NCBI GenBank assembly: GCA_900155415.1
Contig: LT700187.1
Span: 1,426,001 to 1,490,000 of the forward strand
Length of the DNA: 64,000 nucleotides
Source: Christensenella massiliensis
GTDB taxonomy: Bacteria; Bacillota; Clostridia; Christensenellales; Christensenellaceae
Direction of reading: 5' to 3'
The notes beneath the pieces are model-generated. The model did no database searches, was not told the origin of the DNA, and saw nothing but the letters and a program-made list of their open reading frames with translations. This document shows positions 41,820-51,719 of the stretch, piece by piece. A program made the translations under genes and the position numbers. The first letter of the stretch is position 1, and each line of letters begins with the position of its first letter.

Positions 41820-43247
41820 ATGGAGCAGACGGTTGATAAGCGCGCGGAAATGATGGGCACGGCAAAGGTGCCCAGCGCGATCGTACGGCTTGCGGTCCCG
41901 GCCATTGTCAGTATGGTCGTGATGGCCGTTTATAATATGGCGGATACCTATTTTGTCAGCCTATCGCCGGAAGGGTATCTCGGTACGGCGGCGGTGTCGG
42001 TCTATATGCCGATCATGCTTCTTACGCAGGCGTTGTCTGTTTTGTTTGCGGCAGGCGGAGGAGCATATCTTTCCCGGCTTTTAGGAGCGGAGGAAAAGGA
42101 AAAGGCAGGCCGCACGGCGACGGCTACTATTCTCCTCGCCTTTTTGTCCGGTGTGCTTGTTGCGGTTGTGGGAAGTATCTTTGCAGAGCCGGTTCTGCTT
42201 GCGCTTGGGGCCTCCGGCGATACGATCGGCCTTGCGCTCGATTATGCGCTGATCCTGCTGCTTGCGTCTCCGGTACAGCTCACGAATATGGCGTTCAATA
42301 ATCTGCTGCGTGCGGAAGGAAGCGCGGTCCAGTCCATGACCGGCATGGTGATCGGGGCGGTGCTGAATATCATTCTCGATCCGGTCTTTATTTTTACCTT
42401 TGATATGGGCGTAATGGGAGCGGCAGCCGCTACGGCGCTTTCGCAGGGGATTGCATTTGTCCTCCTCGCTTCCAATTATTGGAGAAAAAAGACGGTCGCA
42501 CGATTTAGGCTGAAAGGCTTCCGCTTCGAGAAAGAAATCGTCGCCTACATCGTCCGCATTGGTTCCTCGACCTTTTTGACTCAGCTTCTTGCAGCGGTGG
42601 GTTTTGCGGTCATCAACATCTGCGCAAAACCGTATGGGGATGCGGCGATCGCGGCGTTTGGGATCGTAAACCGGATCCAGTTTCTGGGATTTGCACTGAT
42701 GTTTGGTTTTACGCAGGGATATCAGCCGGTAGCAGGATATAATTTCGGAGCGCACCGTTTTGGACGGCTGAAAACCGCCATGAAATTTGGGATCGCGGTC
42801 TCTCTTGTGATCGGGGCGCTTGTCACGCTGGCCTGCTATTTGTTTGCGCCGCAAATGCTGCGCCTGTTTACAACGGATGCCTATGTCATGGAGATAGGGG
42901 TGCCCGCGCTTCGCTGGTTCACCTCCGGATTTACGATCACCGCGTTCACACTCGTTATGCTCATGACGCATCAGGCTCTGGGGAAAGCGGGAGGAGCGCT
43001 GATCTTGTCGGTCTCACGGCAGGGAGTGTGCCTGATACCGACGGTCATGGTGCTTGCCAATGTGCTCGGCCTGCTGGGGATCATGCTTTCTCCTCTGGTA
43101 TCGGATGTCATATCGGGGGGGATCGCCGTCGTATTGGCAATGCGCATTTTCCGGTTTATTCGGGAAGAAAAAGAAAAATATGCGGCTGCTCCGACAGGAG
43201 AAGACGCGCAGGGCTCAGGAAAGGAAGGATCATGCCGAAAAAAATAG
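41820..43247 (+). CDS. MATE-family multidrug efflux transporter
   Basis: 475-aa, twelve-segment MATE transporter of the NorM/DinF branch, exporting cationic compounds in exchange for Na+ or H+. Typical segments: AVPAIVSMVVMAVYNMADTYFVS (read in parts) at the N-terminus, LLRAEGSAVQSM, and FGFTQGYQPVAGYNFGA. Start ATG 41820 behind AGGAGA. The downstream TetR gene overlaps its end by 16 bp, so the regulator is co-expressed with, and likely controls, this pump. Confidence 0.92.
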   Translation: MEQTVDKRAEMMGTAKVPSAIVRLAVPAIVSMVVMAVYNMADTYFVSLSPEGYLGTAAVSVYMPIMLLTQALSVLFAAGGGAYLSRLLGAEEKEKAGRTATATILLAFLSGVLVAVVGSIFAEPVLLALGASGDTIGLALDYALILLLASPVQLTNMAFNNLLRAEGSAVQSMTGMVIGAVLNIILDPVFIFTFDMGVMGAAAATALSQGIAFVLLASNYWRKKTVARFRLKGFRFEKEIVAYIVRIGSSTFLTQLLAAVGFAVINICAKPYGDAAIAAFGIVNRIQFLGFALMFGFTQGYQPVAGYNFGAHRFGRLKTAMKFGIAVSLVIGALVTLACYLFAPQMLRLFTTDAYVMEIGVPALRWFTSGFTITAFTLVMLMTHQALGKAGGALILSVSRQGVCLIPTVMVLANVLGLLGIMLSPLVSDVISGGIAVVLAMRIFRFIREEKEKYAAAPTGEDAQGSGKEGSCRKK

Positions 43248-43852
43248 AGGACGTAACACAGAAAATCATCAGCGCGGCGCTCGATATTTATCATAAAGAA
43301 GGGTACGACAGCCTTTCCATGCGTAGGATCGCTGAAGTGAGCGGGCTTTCCGTAGGAACGGTGTATACGCATTTCGACGATAAGGAAGCGCTGCTCGCAC
43401 AGGTGCTCGCAGGCGAGATCGAGCAGATCATGAATGAATTTATGCGCAATGTGTTTGGGAAAGAGCCGAAGGAAGCGCTTTATGGGGCGATCTATTGCTT
43501 TATTGCGCGTATGGTAGAGACACCGCAGGATGTGATCAATCAAGTTGTGAACTTTGAGTCGGATAAAGAATATATTGAGCGGACACTATTTGGGATACGT
43601 AAGCAGGTGCAGCAGCTTCTGATCGAGCTCATCACCCGAGTATTCGCAGAGTGTGGAACAAAATTGACGGAGGAAGAGGCGGAGGTCCTCTCCGAGCTTC
43701 TGTTTGGCATGCTGAATGCGGTCTCGCTGCATGGTGCAGGAAATGTGGAGCGTCGTTCCGTGTTGGTGTACGACATGTTTATCGCCTATGCGGAGAAGCA
43801 AAGCAAAGCACGGAAGCTGCTGCACAGGCGGCGGACGAAAAAAGAAAAATAG
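43232..43852 (+). CDS. TetR/AcrR-family regulator of the MATE pump
   Basis: 206 aa with HTH YDSLSMRRIAEVSGLSVGTVYTHF (residues about 25-48) and a C-terminal ligand-binding domain. ATG 43232, AAGGAAGG ribosome site, overlaps the transporter gene by 16 bp. Autoregulation of the pump operon in response to a pump substrate is likely. Terminator 19 bp past the stop. Confidence 0.9.
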   Translation: MPKKIEDVTQKIISAALDIYHKEGYDSLSMRRIAEVSGLSVGTVYTHFDDKEALLAQVLAGEIEQIMNEFMRNVFGKEPKEALYGAIYCFIARMVETPQDVINQVVNFESDKEYIERTLFGIRKQVQQLLIELITRVFAECGTKLTEEEAEVLSELLFGMLNAVSLHGAGNVERRSVLVYDMFIAYAEKQSKARKLLHRRRTKKEK

Positions 43853-43870
43853 TCCTGCAAAAAACACAAA

Positions 43871-43906
43871 AAAACGGCGAATCACGATTCGCCGTTTTCG
43901 TTTTTT
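43871..43906. terminator. Bidirectional terminator between TetR and ferritin genes
   Basis: Arms AAAACGGCGAAT (43871-43882) and ATTCGCCGTTTT (43887-43898), followed by CGTTTTTT; an A run on the left serves the converging gene. Confidence 0.92.
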
Positions 43907-43915
43907 AGGATGCGT

Positions 43916-44431
43916 TTAGTTGGAAGCCTGCGTAGAGGGAGTATAGACCCTCGATGCAGCGTCGCTGTCCATGTAGAGGATACCAGCCTCGCTGTTTCCG
44001 CTGATTTTCAGCTTCTCGATCAGTCCGCTGGCATTCTCTTCCTCTTCGACCTGCTCGGTCACGAACCATTGCAGGAACTGCTGCGTTTTGAAATCGCGCT
44101 CGTCAACAGCGTTTGCCATCAGATCATTGATCATTCCGGTCACCTTCTGCTCATGCTCCAGCGTCTTTTCAAAAATATCCATTGGCGATTTGAAATCCGT
44201 GTCCGGTGCCTCGATGGCGCGGAATTCTGCATTCCCGCCTACACGCAGGATATAATTCATGAGCATCGTGGCATGGTCGCGCTCCTCCTGCGCCTGTACG
44301 GTATACCAATTCGCAAACCCATTCAGGTTTTTGGAAGAGAACCATGCAGCCATCGAAAGATAGAAATAAGCGGAGAAAAATTCGTTCTTCACCTGCTCAT
44401 TGAGCATATCTTCCATTTTTTTACTGATCAT
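43916..44431 (-). CDS. ftnA: Ferritin
   Basis: 171-aa non-haem ferritin forming a 24-mer iron-storage shell. Ferroxidase ligands appear in EFFSAYFYLSMAAW, QAQEERDHATMLMNY (Glu, Glu, His) and TLEHEQKVT; the QQFLQWFVTEQVEEE helix contains the further Glu residues. Start ATG 44431 behind GGGGG; a longer frame to 44488 runs through untranslatable leader. Monocistronic. Confidence 0.95.
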   Translation of the reverse strand: MISKKMEDMLNEQVKNEFFSAYFYLSMAAWFSSKNLNGFANWYTVQAQEERDHATMLMNYILRVGGNAEFRAIEAPDTDFKSPMDIFEKTLEHEQKVTGMINDLMANAVDERDFKTQQFLQWFVTEQVEEEENASGLIEKLKISGNSEAGILYMDSDAASRVYTPSTQASN

Positions 44432-44503
44432 AATACTTACCCCCTTAAAATATAAAATCCAAATCCAGATACTATTATAATACCCCAAAATAAAAAACGA
44501 AAA

Positions 44504-45505
44504 CTATTTTTTTGTGCGCTCCAAAAATTCTATGAAACGGGAAAAAGTCTTTATAGCTTCGGACCTGTGCATCAGAAATTGATACTCATGCGGCAGAAAA
44601 ACGGAAGAGCGGGAGTAGAATACTGTTTCCACAGACGTGCCGCATTCCCGGAGCGCCTGCGCATAAGCGATCCCTTGCTCGGTGAAGGTGCCGATATTTC
44701 CATCCGTCAGGAAAACGGGAGGAAATCCGCAGCGAGGAATGTGGCGTACGACGGAAGCTTCTTCAAGCGCCGGGCCGTTTCTCCAATTTGGATCAGCCGT
44801 TACGCCCCAAAAAACACGCCGGACCAAATAGGAAAGAGGCGTGCGGCGGTCAAAGCGCGCGGCATAGGCTTCAGCGTCATATAAGCCGCAGAACAAAGCG
44901 GCACCGCGAATGGTATCGGGCGGAACGACCTGTCCGATACCGGCGGCGCGCGCATAGCTTTCATCGAGCTGAGCTGTTACGAACTGCGCTGCCATTTGCG
45001 CGCCGGCGGAGTCTCCGGCGAAATAGACGCTTGACAGATCGGCGTTCAGCTCAATGAGGCGCGAACAAATAAAACGGTATGCATCCGCGACGGCACGGAC
45101 GCCGGACGGATAGGGAGACTCCGGTGCAAGCGGATAATTGATATTTGCCACAATGTATCCGCATGCGGCGATTTGTACGGCATAGCCCTCTACGTCGGAT
45201 TTATCACCGCCGACATAAGCGCCGCCATGCAGCCAGAATAGGACGGGGAGGGGAGGAGCGGAGACTGCAGCGGGCGAGATGATATCTAGCCGGCTGCAGC
45301 GTACGTTACGTTCTCTATAGGGCAGGTCTCGTTCGATTCGGACCGACGCGCGCGCAAAAGCGTAGTCCCGCGGACGGATATAGGTCCCGAAGCGAAACAG
45401 ATTGCGCAGGAACAGGCAGGCAGGTCTGGGAGAGAATGGAAAAATCAACAGCGGGAACGACAGCCCTGTCAATATGATCTTTATAAGCCATTTCAAAATA
45501 TTCAT
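44504..45505 (-). CDS. Alpha/beta hydrolase, HSL-type esterase
   Basis: 333-aa carboxylesterase-like protein. N-terminal hydrophobic segment (about residues 3-30) suggests membrane attachment. The hormone-sensitive-lipase type oxyanion motif FWLHGGAYVGGD (about 110), nucleophile GDSAGAQMAA (Ser), an Asp in the FLTDGNIGTFTE region and His in FLPHEYQFLM complete the triad. Substrate unknown. Start ATG 45505 chosen as first Met after the upstream gene's stop, with only a weak distant ribosome site, so the exact start is uncertain. Confidence 0.82.
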   Translation of the reverse strand: MNILKWLIKIILTGLSFPLLIFPFSPRPACLFLRNLFRFGTYIRPRDYAFARASVRIERDLPYRERNVRCSRLDIISPAAVSAPPLPVLFWLHGGAYVGGDKSDVEGYAVQIAACGYIVANINYPLAPESPYPSGVRAVADAYRFICSRLIELNADLSSVYFAGDSAGAQMAAQFVTAQLDESYARAAGIGQVVPPDTIRGAALFCGLYDAEAYAARFDRRTPLSYLVRRVFWGVTADPNWRNGPALEEASVVRHIPRCGFPPVFLTDGNIGTFTEQGIAYAQALRECGTSVETVFYSRSSVFLPHEYQFLMHRSEAIKTFSRFIEFLERTKK

Positions 45506-45518
45506 AAACGGCAAAAAT

Positions 45519-47738
45519 TTATTCCTTTTCCTTTTTTGCAGGCTGTTTTTGCGCGCCTTTCTTTGTAATGAGGAAAAATACGACCCAAACGGCAAATACA
45601 GACACGAGGACGACAATCCCCAGCGTAAACGGATGGTTCGCCGTCGGATTCTCAAATATGGTCGCGGCATTCAAAAGCCTCGAATTCAACAGATAAGTAA
45701 CGCCCGGAGAGACGGAGAACGTTACATTCCCGGTATGATCGACCTCGATACCGTCCTCGTTCAGTGGCAGAATGTCCCGGTTCTGATCGTAATAATACAG
45801 ATAGACGAGGGAACCGGGCGGGTAGACATCTCCGACGTAAATGCTGATACTGGTCTCCGGCGGGAGAGCGTCGTTTTGGGAGAGGTCGAGAAATACAGCC
45901 TCCGCGTCTGCAGACGAGGCAGTGCGCTTGCCCTGCGGAGGTTCCTGAGAAACATTGGCAGAGAGGCTTATATTCATTGGAACAGAAAGGTCTGTTCCGT
46001 TAAAGATAAAGGAGTAGGGACGGTCTCCCTGCATGGTAAAGGTCAGGTTCCGGTCCTGTCCGATCAATGGATAAACGACGCTTTCCGGAATGATGGAAGC
46101 TTCGTTTAAAAATACGTGAACGTCCTCGGGAACTTCCGCCTCCAGCTTTGCGGATATGCTGTCAGCGTCGATCGTTTCCTCCCATATCGTAAGAGGAGAG
46201 GGATCGGATAAGGATGAAAGCGTTTCCGCAGTTTCTTCGTTCAGATAATTGATGACGGTATCAAAAAGAGTCGGCCCCTCCTTAAGGAGCGGCTCGCTGA
46301 ATGTGTAGCCGTCTCCGCCGTAATACATAAGATCGGTCACAGCGATTGTAAAACGATCCGTATCGGCGATCTCTTTTCCGTCCTTTGTGAGGGCTTGGAC
46401 TGCAGCGGCGGATTCCCCGTCTTCATTGAGATATTTCCGGGCGGAAGCCTCAAAACCTGCAAATTGAGGAAAGGACCCGCTGCCCATAATAAGATGTTCG
46501 TTCAAAAGGTCTTTCAACTCCGCACCGGAGATCTCCGTCGTAACAATCGTGCTGTCATAAGGAATGGCATTATACAGGGCTCCGAAAGAGACCGCTCCCT
46601 CAGGAATGGAAGAAGACAGGATGCTGCTGCTCATAAGCGCGATATCAGCCCCTGTGGCTTTGAGCATAGCCTGCGTGCATAGCTGGCCGAAATTTGTACT
46701 TCCTGTGAGGACAAAGGCCGGATCGGCATTCAAAAAAACAGGCGTATAAGAGACCGTTTCGGTCATGATAGGCTGCTGTTCCTTTTCATATTCTATTACC
46801 GTCTCGGAAACTTTTTTATCGGGAGAATAGCCCGAAGCCTCCTCGATCTCCACAAGCCGTTCGCTTACACCTATCAGCATACCGTTGCTGTCAAAAGACA
46901 AACTGGCGATCCCGAAATTTTCAAAATTTTTTCCGGTCTGTACGATAAGAGGCGTACGTCCCTCGATATATCCGGGATAGCTTGTATAACCTGTTTCATA
47001 GACTGCATCGGATTGGCCGTCTATGATCAGATCGATCCCGCTCACATGTGTTGCCACATCGACGCATGCGGGCTGCCGGCGATCCGACGTTCCCAAAGAA
47101 GAAAGCACGACTACGGCGTTTACGTTCTGGGCGCGCAGGTCGTTTACGGCGTTCTGCACCGCAGTAAAAAGGGGCTCGCCATCAAGAAAGCTGGCGCCGT
47201 CCAAATTACGCGTATCGGCAAATTCAGCCGCCTCGGGAGAAGCGATGCCGATCACGCCGATCCGAATGCCGCTTTCCTGAAAGATATGGTAAGGCTCAAA
47301 AACAGGAGTGCCGTCTTTACCGATGATATTGACTGCAATACCGGCAGTGCCGGAGCTGTCCAGCAGGCTGAGAAGCGTCTCACTGCCAAAACTAAAATCG
47401 TGCGTGCCGGGAACCATGCCGTCATAACCGATCTGGTCCATCAGCGCGGCGATGCTCTGACCGTTGCTGAGGTTGGAAAATGCAGTCCCGGAAAAAACGT
47501 TTCCGGCATCGAGCACAAGGCGCCCGTCCGCATTGTCCTCCTTTAAAATGGTCCGCAGCCGCGCATAGCCGACGGCGGTTTCCGTGCCGACCGCGTGGCC
47601 GCGTACATTTCCGGTATGATAAATATTGATGACCGTCTCGATATCCGCAGCCGCAGGCTCTGCAGCTGCAAGACCGGGGAGGGCTGCAATGGCGATCAGG
47701 ACCGCGATCAGGACCGCCCAAGCTGTTTTATGACGCAT
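45519..47738 (-). CDS. 5'-nucleotidase-like protein with lost metal ligands
   Basis: 739-aa exported protein with the domain order of UshA/YfkN 5'-nucleotidases: signal peptide (1-26), metallophosphatase-like domain, 5'-nucleotidase C-terminal domain (about 330-500), a beta-sandwich tail and a C-terminal membrane anchor (about 700-725) with basic tail. Key residues are replaced: HTND-x-H reads HTGNVRGH, the GD motif reads LDAGNVFSG, GNHE reads GTHD, the later SHxG reads SSLG, and GGHSx reads IDGQSDAV. The substrate motif GGGIR is SSSIL. It therefore looks like a non-catalytic homologue that may bind nucleotides, peptidoglycan or another surface ligand. ATG 47738 after GGAGG. Confidence 0.85.
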   Translation of the reverse strand: MRHKTAWAVLIAVLIAIAALPGLAAAEPAAADIETVINIYHTGNVRGHAVGTETAVGYARLRTILKEDNADGRLVLDAGNVFSGTAFSNLSNGQSIAALMDQIGYDGMVPGTHDFSFGSETLLSLLDSSGTAGIAVNIIGKDGTPVFEPYHIFQESGIRIGVIGIASPEAAEFADTRNLDGASFLDGEPLFTAVQNAVNDLRAQNVNAVVVLSSLGTSDRRQPACVDVATHVSGIDLIIDGQSDAVYETGYTSYPGYIEGRTPLIVQTGKNFENFGIASLSFDSNGMLIGVSERLVEIEEASGYSPDKKVSETVIEYEKEQQPIMTETVSYTPVFLNADPAFVLTGSTNFGQLCTQAMLKATGADIALMSSSILSSSIPEGAVSFGALYNAIPYDSTIVTTEISGAELKDLLNEHLIMGSGSFPQFAGFEASARKYLNEDGESAAAVQALTKDGKEIADTDRFTIAVTDLMYYGGDGYTFSEPLLKEGPTLFDTVINYLNEETAETLSSLSDPSPLTIWEETIDADSISAKLEAEVPEDVHVFLNEASIIPESVVYPLIGQDRNLTFTMQGDRPYSFIFNGTDLSVPMNISLSANVSQEPPQGKRTASSADAEAVFLDLSQNDALPPETSISIYVGDVYPPGSLVYLYYYDQNRDILPLNEDGIEVDHTGNVTFSVSPGVTYLLNSRLLNAATIFENPTANHPFTLGIVVLVSVFAVWVVFFLITKKGAQKQPAKKEKE

Positions 47739-47910
47739 AATGCCTCCATGATTCCGCAAGGGTGCGTTTCCTGCATTATATCAAAAAAGCGTACGCTATG
47801 CAATTTTCGTCTTGCTGGATTTCTGTGCCGATGCGTGGTAAGATGAAAAAAATATCGTGGCGCGGCAGGACCGCCAAAAAAGACTGAAAATATGCTGCCG
47901 GGAGGGAAAA

Positions 47911-48480
47911 ATGGAACTGAAAGAAACAAAATTATCTTCAGAAACGGTCTATGATGGAAAAATCATTAAGGTACAAAAAGATACGGTAGAGCTTCCAAAC
48001 GGAAAAGAAGCGGTAAGAGAGGTAGTACGCCATTCGGGCGGCGTATGCGTATGCGCGGTGGATGGAGCGCTCAATTTGTTTTTCGTGCGCCAATACCGCT
48101 ATCCATTCGCGGAGGAAATGCTTGAGCTTCCGGCCGGAAAGCTCGATGTTGAGGGAGAGGACGCTTACGACGGTGCGCTCAGGGAGCTTAGGGAAGAGAC
48201 GGGGATCCACGCAGCAGATTTGATGCCGCTCGGAGAGATCTATTCCAGCGTCGGTTTTTGCGATGAGGCGATCCATCTGTATCTTGCGGTCAATATCGAG
48301 CAGGGAACGCAGTGCCTTGATGAGGATGAATTTATCAGCGTAGAAAAAATACCGCTTGGCCGGGCGGTAGAAATGTGCCTGAAAGGCGAGCTTCGGGACG
48401 CGAAAACGGTCGCGTGCGTGCTGAAAGCGTATATCATTTTGGAGCAGCTGCAGCGCGGAGCGGAGCAGGAAAACGCTTGA
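47911..48480 (+). CDS. Nudix hydrolase (ADP-ribose pyrophosphatase type)
   Basis: 189-aa Nudix protein of the NudF/ADPRase type, which cleaves ADP-ribose to AMP and ribose 5-phosphate. The Nudix box is ALRELREETGI preceded by PAGKLDVEGEDAYDG, one residue longer than the standard G-x5-E spacing. Upstream VRQYRYP is typical of ADPRases, as is the later SVGFCDEAIHLY. ATG 47911 after GGAGGG. Divergent from the nucleotidase-like gene. Confidence 0.88.
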   Translation: MELKETKLSSETVYDGKIIKVQKDTVELPNGKEAVREVVRHSGGVCVCAVDGALNLFFVRQYRYPFAEEMLELPAGKLDVEGEDAYDGALRELREETGIHAADLMPLGEIYSSVGFCDEAIHLYLAVNIEQGTQCLDEDEFISVEKIPLGRAVEMCLKGELRDAKTVACVLKAYIILEQLQRGAEQENA

Positions 48481-48516
48481 ACACGGGAGGAAAAACCGTC
48501 TGCTGCAGAAAATGAA

Positions 48517-48554
48517 AAGACAGGCCGGGCACAGAAGGGCGCCGGCCTGTTTTC
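48517..48554. terminator. Bidirectional terminator
   Basis: Arms ACAGGCCGG (48520-48528) and CCGGCCTGT (48542-48550), TTTTC on the right and A-rich on the left; serves the Nudix gene and the converging membrane protein gene. Confidence 0.85.
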
Positions 48555-49046
48555 TTACCTATAGCGGCGTGCGGCGAGAAAATAAACGAGATAGACAGCC
48601 CCTCCCGCAACAGCGGAACGGATCAGCATATTCCGAAAATCAGGGGAATGGAGTGTGATGTTTTGTTCATAAACGCGCAGCATCAAAATGCATGTGACCA
48701 CTACGGCGATCAGTTGCCCGGTGCACAAAGCGATCTTGGCAATGTGATACTGCAGCTCCACATTGTCCGCATTGATCTTTACCGGATACCGGTACAGGCG
48801 TGGAAAACGGGATAAAAGAAACAGCAGGCCGCACACTCCGCCGCCCAAAGCAAACAGAATAAACAGTACGGTCCGCATCCCATATTTTGCGACGAGTCCG
48901 TCCGCGTCGGGAGACGGCGCGGGAGCGGGCAGGATGCTCGCCGTAAGGGCAAAGACCACCACCATACAGATGATGCTGATAAAGGTCGCCCATTCCAGCA
49001 GAAAACGCCAGTTGCGCAGGACGTTTAAACGCAGGTCCGTTTTCAT
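48555..49046 (-). CDS. Hypothetical four-segment membrane protein
   Basis: 163 aa with four hydrophobic segments (about residues 16-40, 55-80, 105-125 and 140-158) and an Ala/Pro loop after the first. No family recognised. Starts 9 bp after cobT ends, in the same direction, so probably co-transcribed; the pairing with cobT alone does not tell its role. The start ATG 49046 has a weak site. Confidence 0.7.
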   Translation of the reverse strand: MKTDLRLNVLRNWRFLLEWATFISIICMVVVFALTASILPAPAPSPDADGLVAKYGMRTVLFILFALGGGVCGLLFLLSRFPRLYRYPVKINADNVELQYHIAKIALCTGQLIAVVVTCILMLRVYEQNITLHSPDFRNMLIRSAVAGGAVYLVYFLAARRYR

Positions 49047-49055
49047 GACAAAATA

Positions 49056-50105
49056 TCACCCGCGCAGATCGACATAATTGGTCGGATCGATGCAGCCCTC
49101 CTCAAATGTTCCCATATCCTCGAGCATGCGCAAAGATGCCTCGAGAATATAGAACATAAGCGGGCAGCCGCTGCCCTCGCCGAGGCGCATATCCAGCATG
49201 AGGGCGGGGGAAAGGCCGAGCGCCTTTGAGATCGCGGCATATCCCTGCTCGTAGCTCTTGTGCGACGCGAACATATAGCCGAGACTCATCGGGGAGATAC
49301 GCATTGCGCACAGCGCGGCACAGGCGGAGATAAAGCCGTCGATCACGACAGGAACCTTATAGTGGGCGCAGGCGAGATACGCGCCGGTCATCGCGGCAAT
49401 ATCAAGGCCGCCGACCTTGGCGATCACATCTACCGGGTCGTTTGCGTCCGGCTCGTTCACTTCGATTGCCCGGCTGATTGCGGCGATTTTTTTCTGATAC
49501 TGTTCTTCCGTGATGCCTGCGCCCTTTCCGGTCATCGCGCTGACGGGTTTGTCTAAAAGAACGGAAGCAACGGCAGCCGTTGTAGAGGTATTGCAGATAC
49601 CCATTTCACCGAGGCCGAGCACGTCATAATCCGCATGCGCCGCGGCAGCCTCATATCCGGCTTTCATAGCGCGTTCGCATTGCCCGCGCGTCATGGCAGG
49701 CCCTTTGGTCATATCGTTCGTGCCGCGCATCACGACTGCGTCGATGATATTTTTCTGACGGACCTCCTTTGCGATGCCGACATTGTAAACGAATACATCT
49801 GCTCCGGCCTGCGCTGCGAAAGCGTTTACTCCCGCAATGCCGTTGGCGATATTGATCGTCTGCATCGGCGTTACGTCCTGTGGAACGGGGGTGATCCCCT
49901 GTTCATAAATACCGTTGTCCGCCGCGAATACGAGCACCGCGCGTTTTGCCAGCGTACCGCCCATAAACCCGCGGATCCCGGCGAGCTTCACGGCATAATC
50001 CTCAAGCTGTCCAAGGCTTCCGAGCGGTTTGGAAAGGGAGTCGATGCGCTGGCGCGCCTCCGTCATAGCGGATTCGTCTAACGGTAATACATCTGCATAA
50101 TTCAT
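49056..50105 (-). CDS. cobT: Nicotinate-nucleotide:DMB phosphoribosyltransferase
   Basis: 349-aa CobT, which makes alpha-ribazole phosphate for the lower ligand of cobamides from nicotinate mononucleotide and a benzimidazole (or other base). Visible motifs: DSLSKPLGSLGQLEDYAVKLA at the N-terminus, FAADNGIYEQGI, GLGEMGICNTSTTAA and the catalytic-Glu segment RLGEGSGCPLMF near the C-terminus. ATG 50105 with AAGGAGAG; a longer frame to 50294 includes sequence without coding character. No other cobamide gene is linked here. Confidence 0.94.
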   Translation of the reverse strand: MNYADVLPLDESAMTEARQRIDSLSKPLGSLGQLEDYAVKLAGIRGFMGGTLAKRAVLVFAADNGIYEQGITPVPQDVTPMQTINIANGIAGVNAFAAQAGADVFVYNVGIAKEVRQKNIIDAVVMRGTNDMTKGPAMTRGQCERAMKAGYEAAAAHADYDVLGLGEMGICNTSTTAAVASVLLDKPVSAMTGKGAGITEEQYQKKIAAISRAIEVNEPDANDPVDVIAKVGGLDIAAMTGAYLACAHYKVPVVIDGFISACAALCAMRISPMSLGYMFASHKSYEQGYAAISKALGLSPALMLDMRLGEGSGCPLMFYILEASLRMLEDMGTFEEGCIDPTNYVDLRG

Positions 50106-50270
50106 AAACGGTTTTCTCTCCTTTTGAAGTGTATCCGTCTCCGGAACAGGCCAAGAAGCGAAAAGAGCCATTTGAAGTGTTCCGTTTTTATAAAGCGGAT
50201 ATTTTTTATTATATCCAGTATGGCATATTTTTTTCTTGTAATGCAATCTAAAAATTGGTAAGATTTCACG

Positions 50271-50305
50271 AAAAAGAGGGCGCATGCACTGCATACGCCC
50301 TCTTT
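50271..50305 (-). terminator. Terminator after glyQS
   Basis: Arms AGAGGGCG and CGCCCTCT around a short loop, with CTTTTTCG in the minus direction. Confidence 0.88.
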
Positions 50306-50312
50306 CTGCACG

Positions 50313-51695
50313 TCAGAATACGAGCTTATCCTCGATAAACTGCTTGACAGCGTCCATCGAAATGCGCTCCTGCGCCATCGTATCGCGGTCACGCACCGTC
50401 ACGCAGCCGTCCTCGAGAGAGTCGAAGTCTACGGTCACGCAGTAGGGCGTGCCAATCTCGTCCTCGCGGCGGTAGCGCTTGCCGATCGAGCCCGCAAGGT
50501 CGTAATCCACGTTGAAATGCTTCGCAAGGTCGGCGAACAATTTGTCCGACGTTTCCGCGAGCTTTTTCTGGAGCGGAAGGACGGCGGCCTTGAAAGGCGC
50601 GAGCGCCGGATGGAAATGCAGCACCGTGCGAACGTCACCGTTCTCCAGCGTTTCCTCGTCGTAAGCCTCGCACAGGAACGCGAGCGTCACGCGGTCCGCG
50701 CCGAGGGAAGGCTCGATGCAGTACGGAACATATTTCTGCCCGGTGGAGGGATCGAGATATTCGAGGCTCTCGCCGGAATGCTGCATGTGCGCCTTGAGAT
50801 CGAAATCCGTGCGGTCCGCGATGCCCCACAGCTCGCCCCAGCCGAATGGGAAACGGTACTCGATGTCCGTCGTCGCGTTGGAATAATGGGAAAGTTCTTC
50901 CTGCGCATGGTCGCGCAGCTTAAGGTTCTCGTCGTGGATGCCGAGGGAGAGGAGCCAGTTGTGGCAGGTGTCCTTCCAGTAGTTGAACCATTCGAATTCC
51001 TCTTTCGGATCGCAGAAGAATTCAAGCTCCATCTGCTCGAATTCCCGAATACGGAAAATAAAGTTCCCCGGGGTGATCTCGTTGCGGAACGATTTGCCGA
51101 TCTGGCCGATCCCCATCGGCATCTTGCGGCGCGTCGTGCGCAGCACGTTTTTGAAATTGACGAAAATGCCCTGAGCGGTCTCCGGACGCAGGTAGATCTG
51201 CGCCGCCGTATCCTCGTTGACGCCCTGAAAGGTCTTGAACATCAGGTTGAACTGGCGGATAGGCGTGAAGTCGTTTTTTCCGCAGGACGGGCACACGATA
51301 TGCTCTGCGATAAACGCTTCCATTTCTTCTTTGCCCATAGCTTCCACCGGACCGATATCGAGGCCGTTCTCCGCCACATAGTCCTCGATCAGCTTATCTG
51401 CACGGAACCGTTCCTTGCAGCTTTTGCAGTCCATCAGCGGGTCGTTGAAGCCGCCCACATGACCAGAAGCGACCCATACCTCCGGGTTCATCAGAATGGC
51501 TGCGTCAAGGCCGACGTTGTACGGGCATTCCTGCACGAACTTCTGCCACCACGCGCGCTTCACATTGTTTTTGAATTCTACGCCGAGCGGACCGTAATCC
51601 CACGAATTTGCGAGCCCGCCGTATATCTCCGAGCCGGGATATACAAAGCCGCGCCCTTTTGCGAGCGCTACGATTTTGTCCATTGTTTTTTCCAT
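50313..51695 (-). CDS. glyQS: Glycyl-tRNA synthetase, single-chain alpha2 type
   Basis: 460-aa class II synthetase charging tRNA-Gly, the homodimeric type as in Bacilli, archaea and eukaryotes, not the bacterial alpha2beta2 type. Motif 2 region [21 protein letters not shown], motif 3 [14 protein letters not shown] and the zinc-type [16 protein letters not shown] pairs are visible, with anticodon-binding HGTP domain at the end. ATG 51695 after GGAGGG. Controlled by the T-box in its leader. Confidence 0.96.
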   Translation of the reverse strand: MEKTMDKIVALAKGRGFVYPGSEIYGGLANSWDYGPLGVEFKNNVKRAWWQKFVQECPYNVGLDAAILMNPEVWVASGHVGGFNDPLMDCKSCKERFRADKLIEDYVAENGLDIGPVEAMGKEEMEAFIAEHIVCPSCGKNDFTPIRQFNLMFKTFQGVNEDTAAQIYLRPETAQGIFVNFKNVLRTTRRKMPMGIGQIGKSFRNEITPGNFIFRIREFEQMELEFFCDPKEEFEWFNYWKDTCHNWLLSLGIHDENLKLRDHAQEELSHYSNATTDIEYRFPFGWGELWGIADRTDFDLKAHMQHSGESLEYLDPSTGQKYVPYCIEPSLGADRVTLAFLCEAYDEETLENGDVRTVLHFHPALAPFKAAVLPLQKKLAETSDKLFADLAKHFNVDYDLAGSIGKRYRREDEIGTPYCVTVDFDSLEDGCVTVRDRDTMAQERISMDAVKQFIEDKLVF

Positions 51696-51719
51696 CGTTT
51701 ACCCTCCAAAATTTTGTAA

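Noticed and set aside
50517-51719. A 400-aa rightward frame opposite glyQS
   Set aside because: Entirely antisense to a well-conserved synthetase, no ribosome site; a shadow of codon bias.
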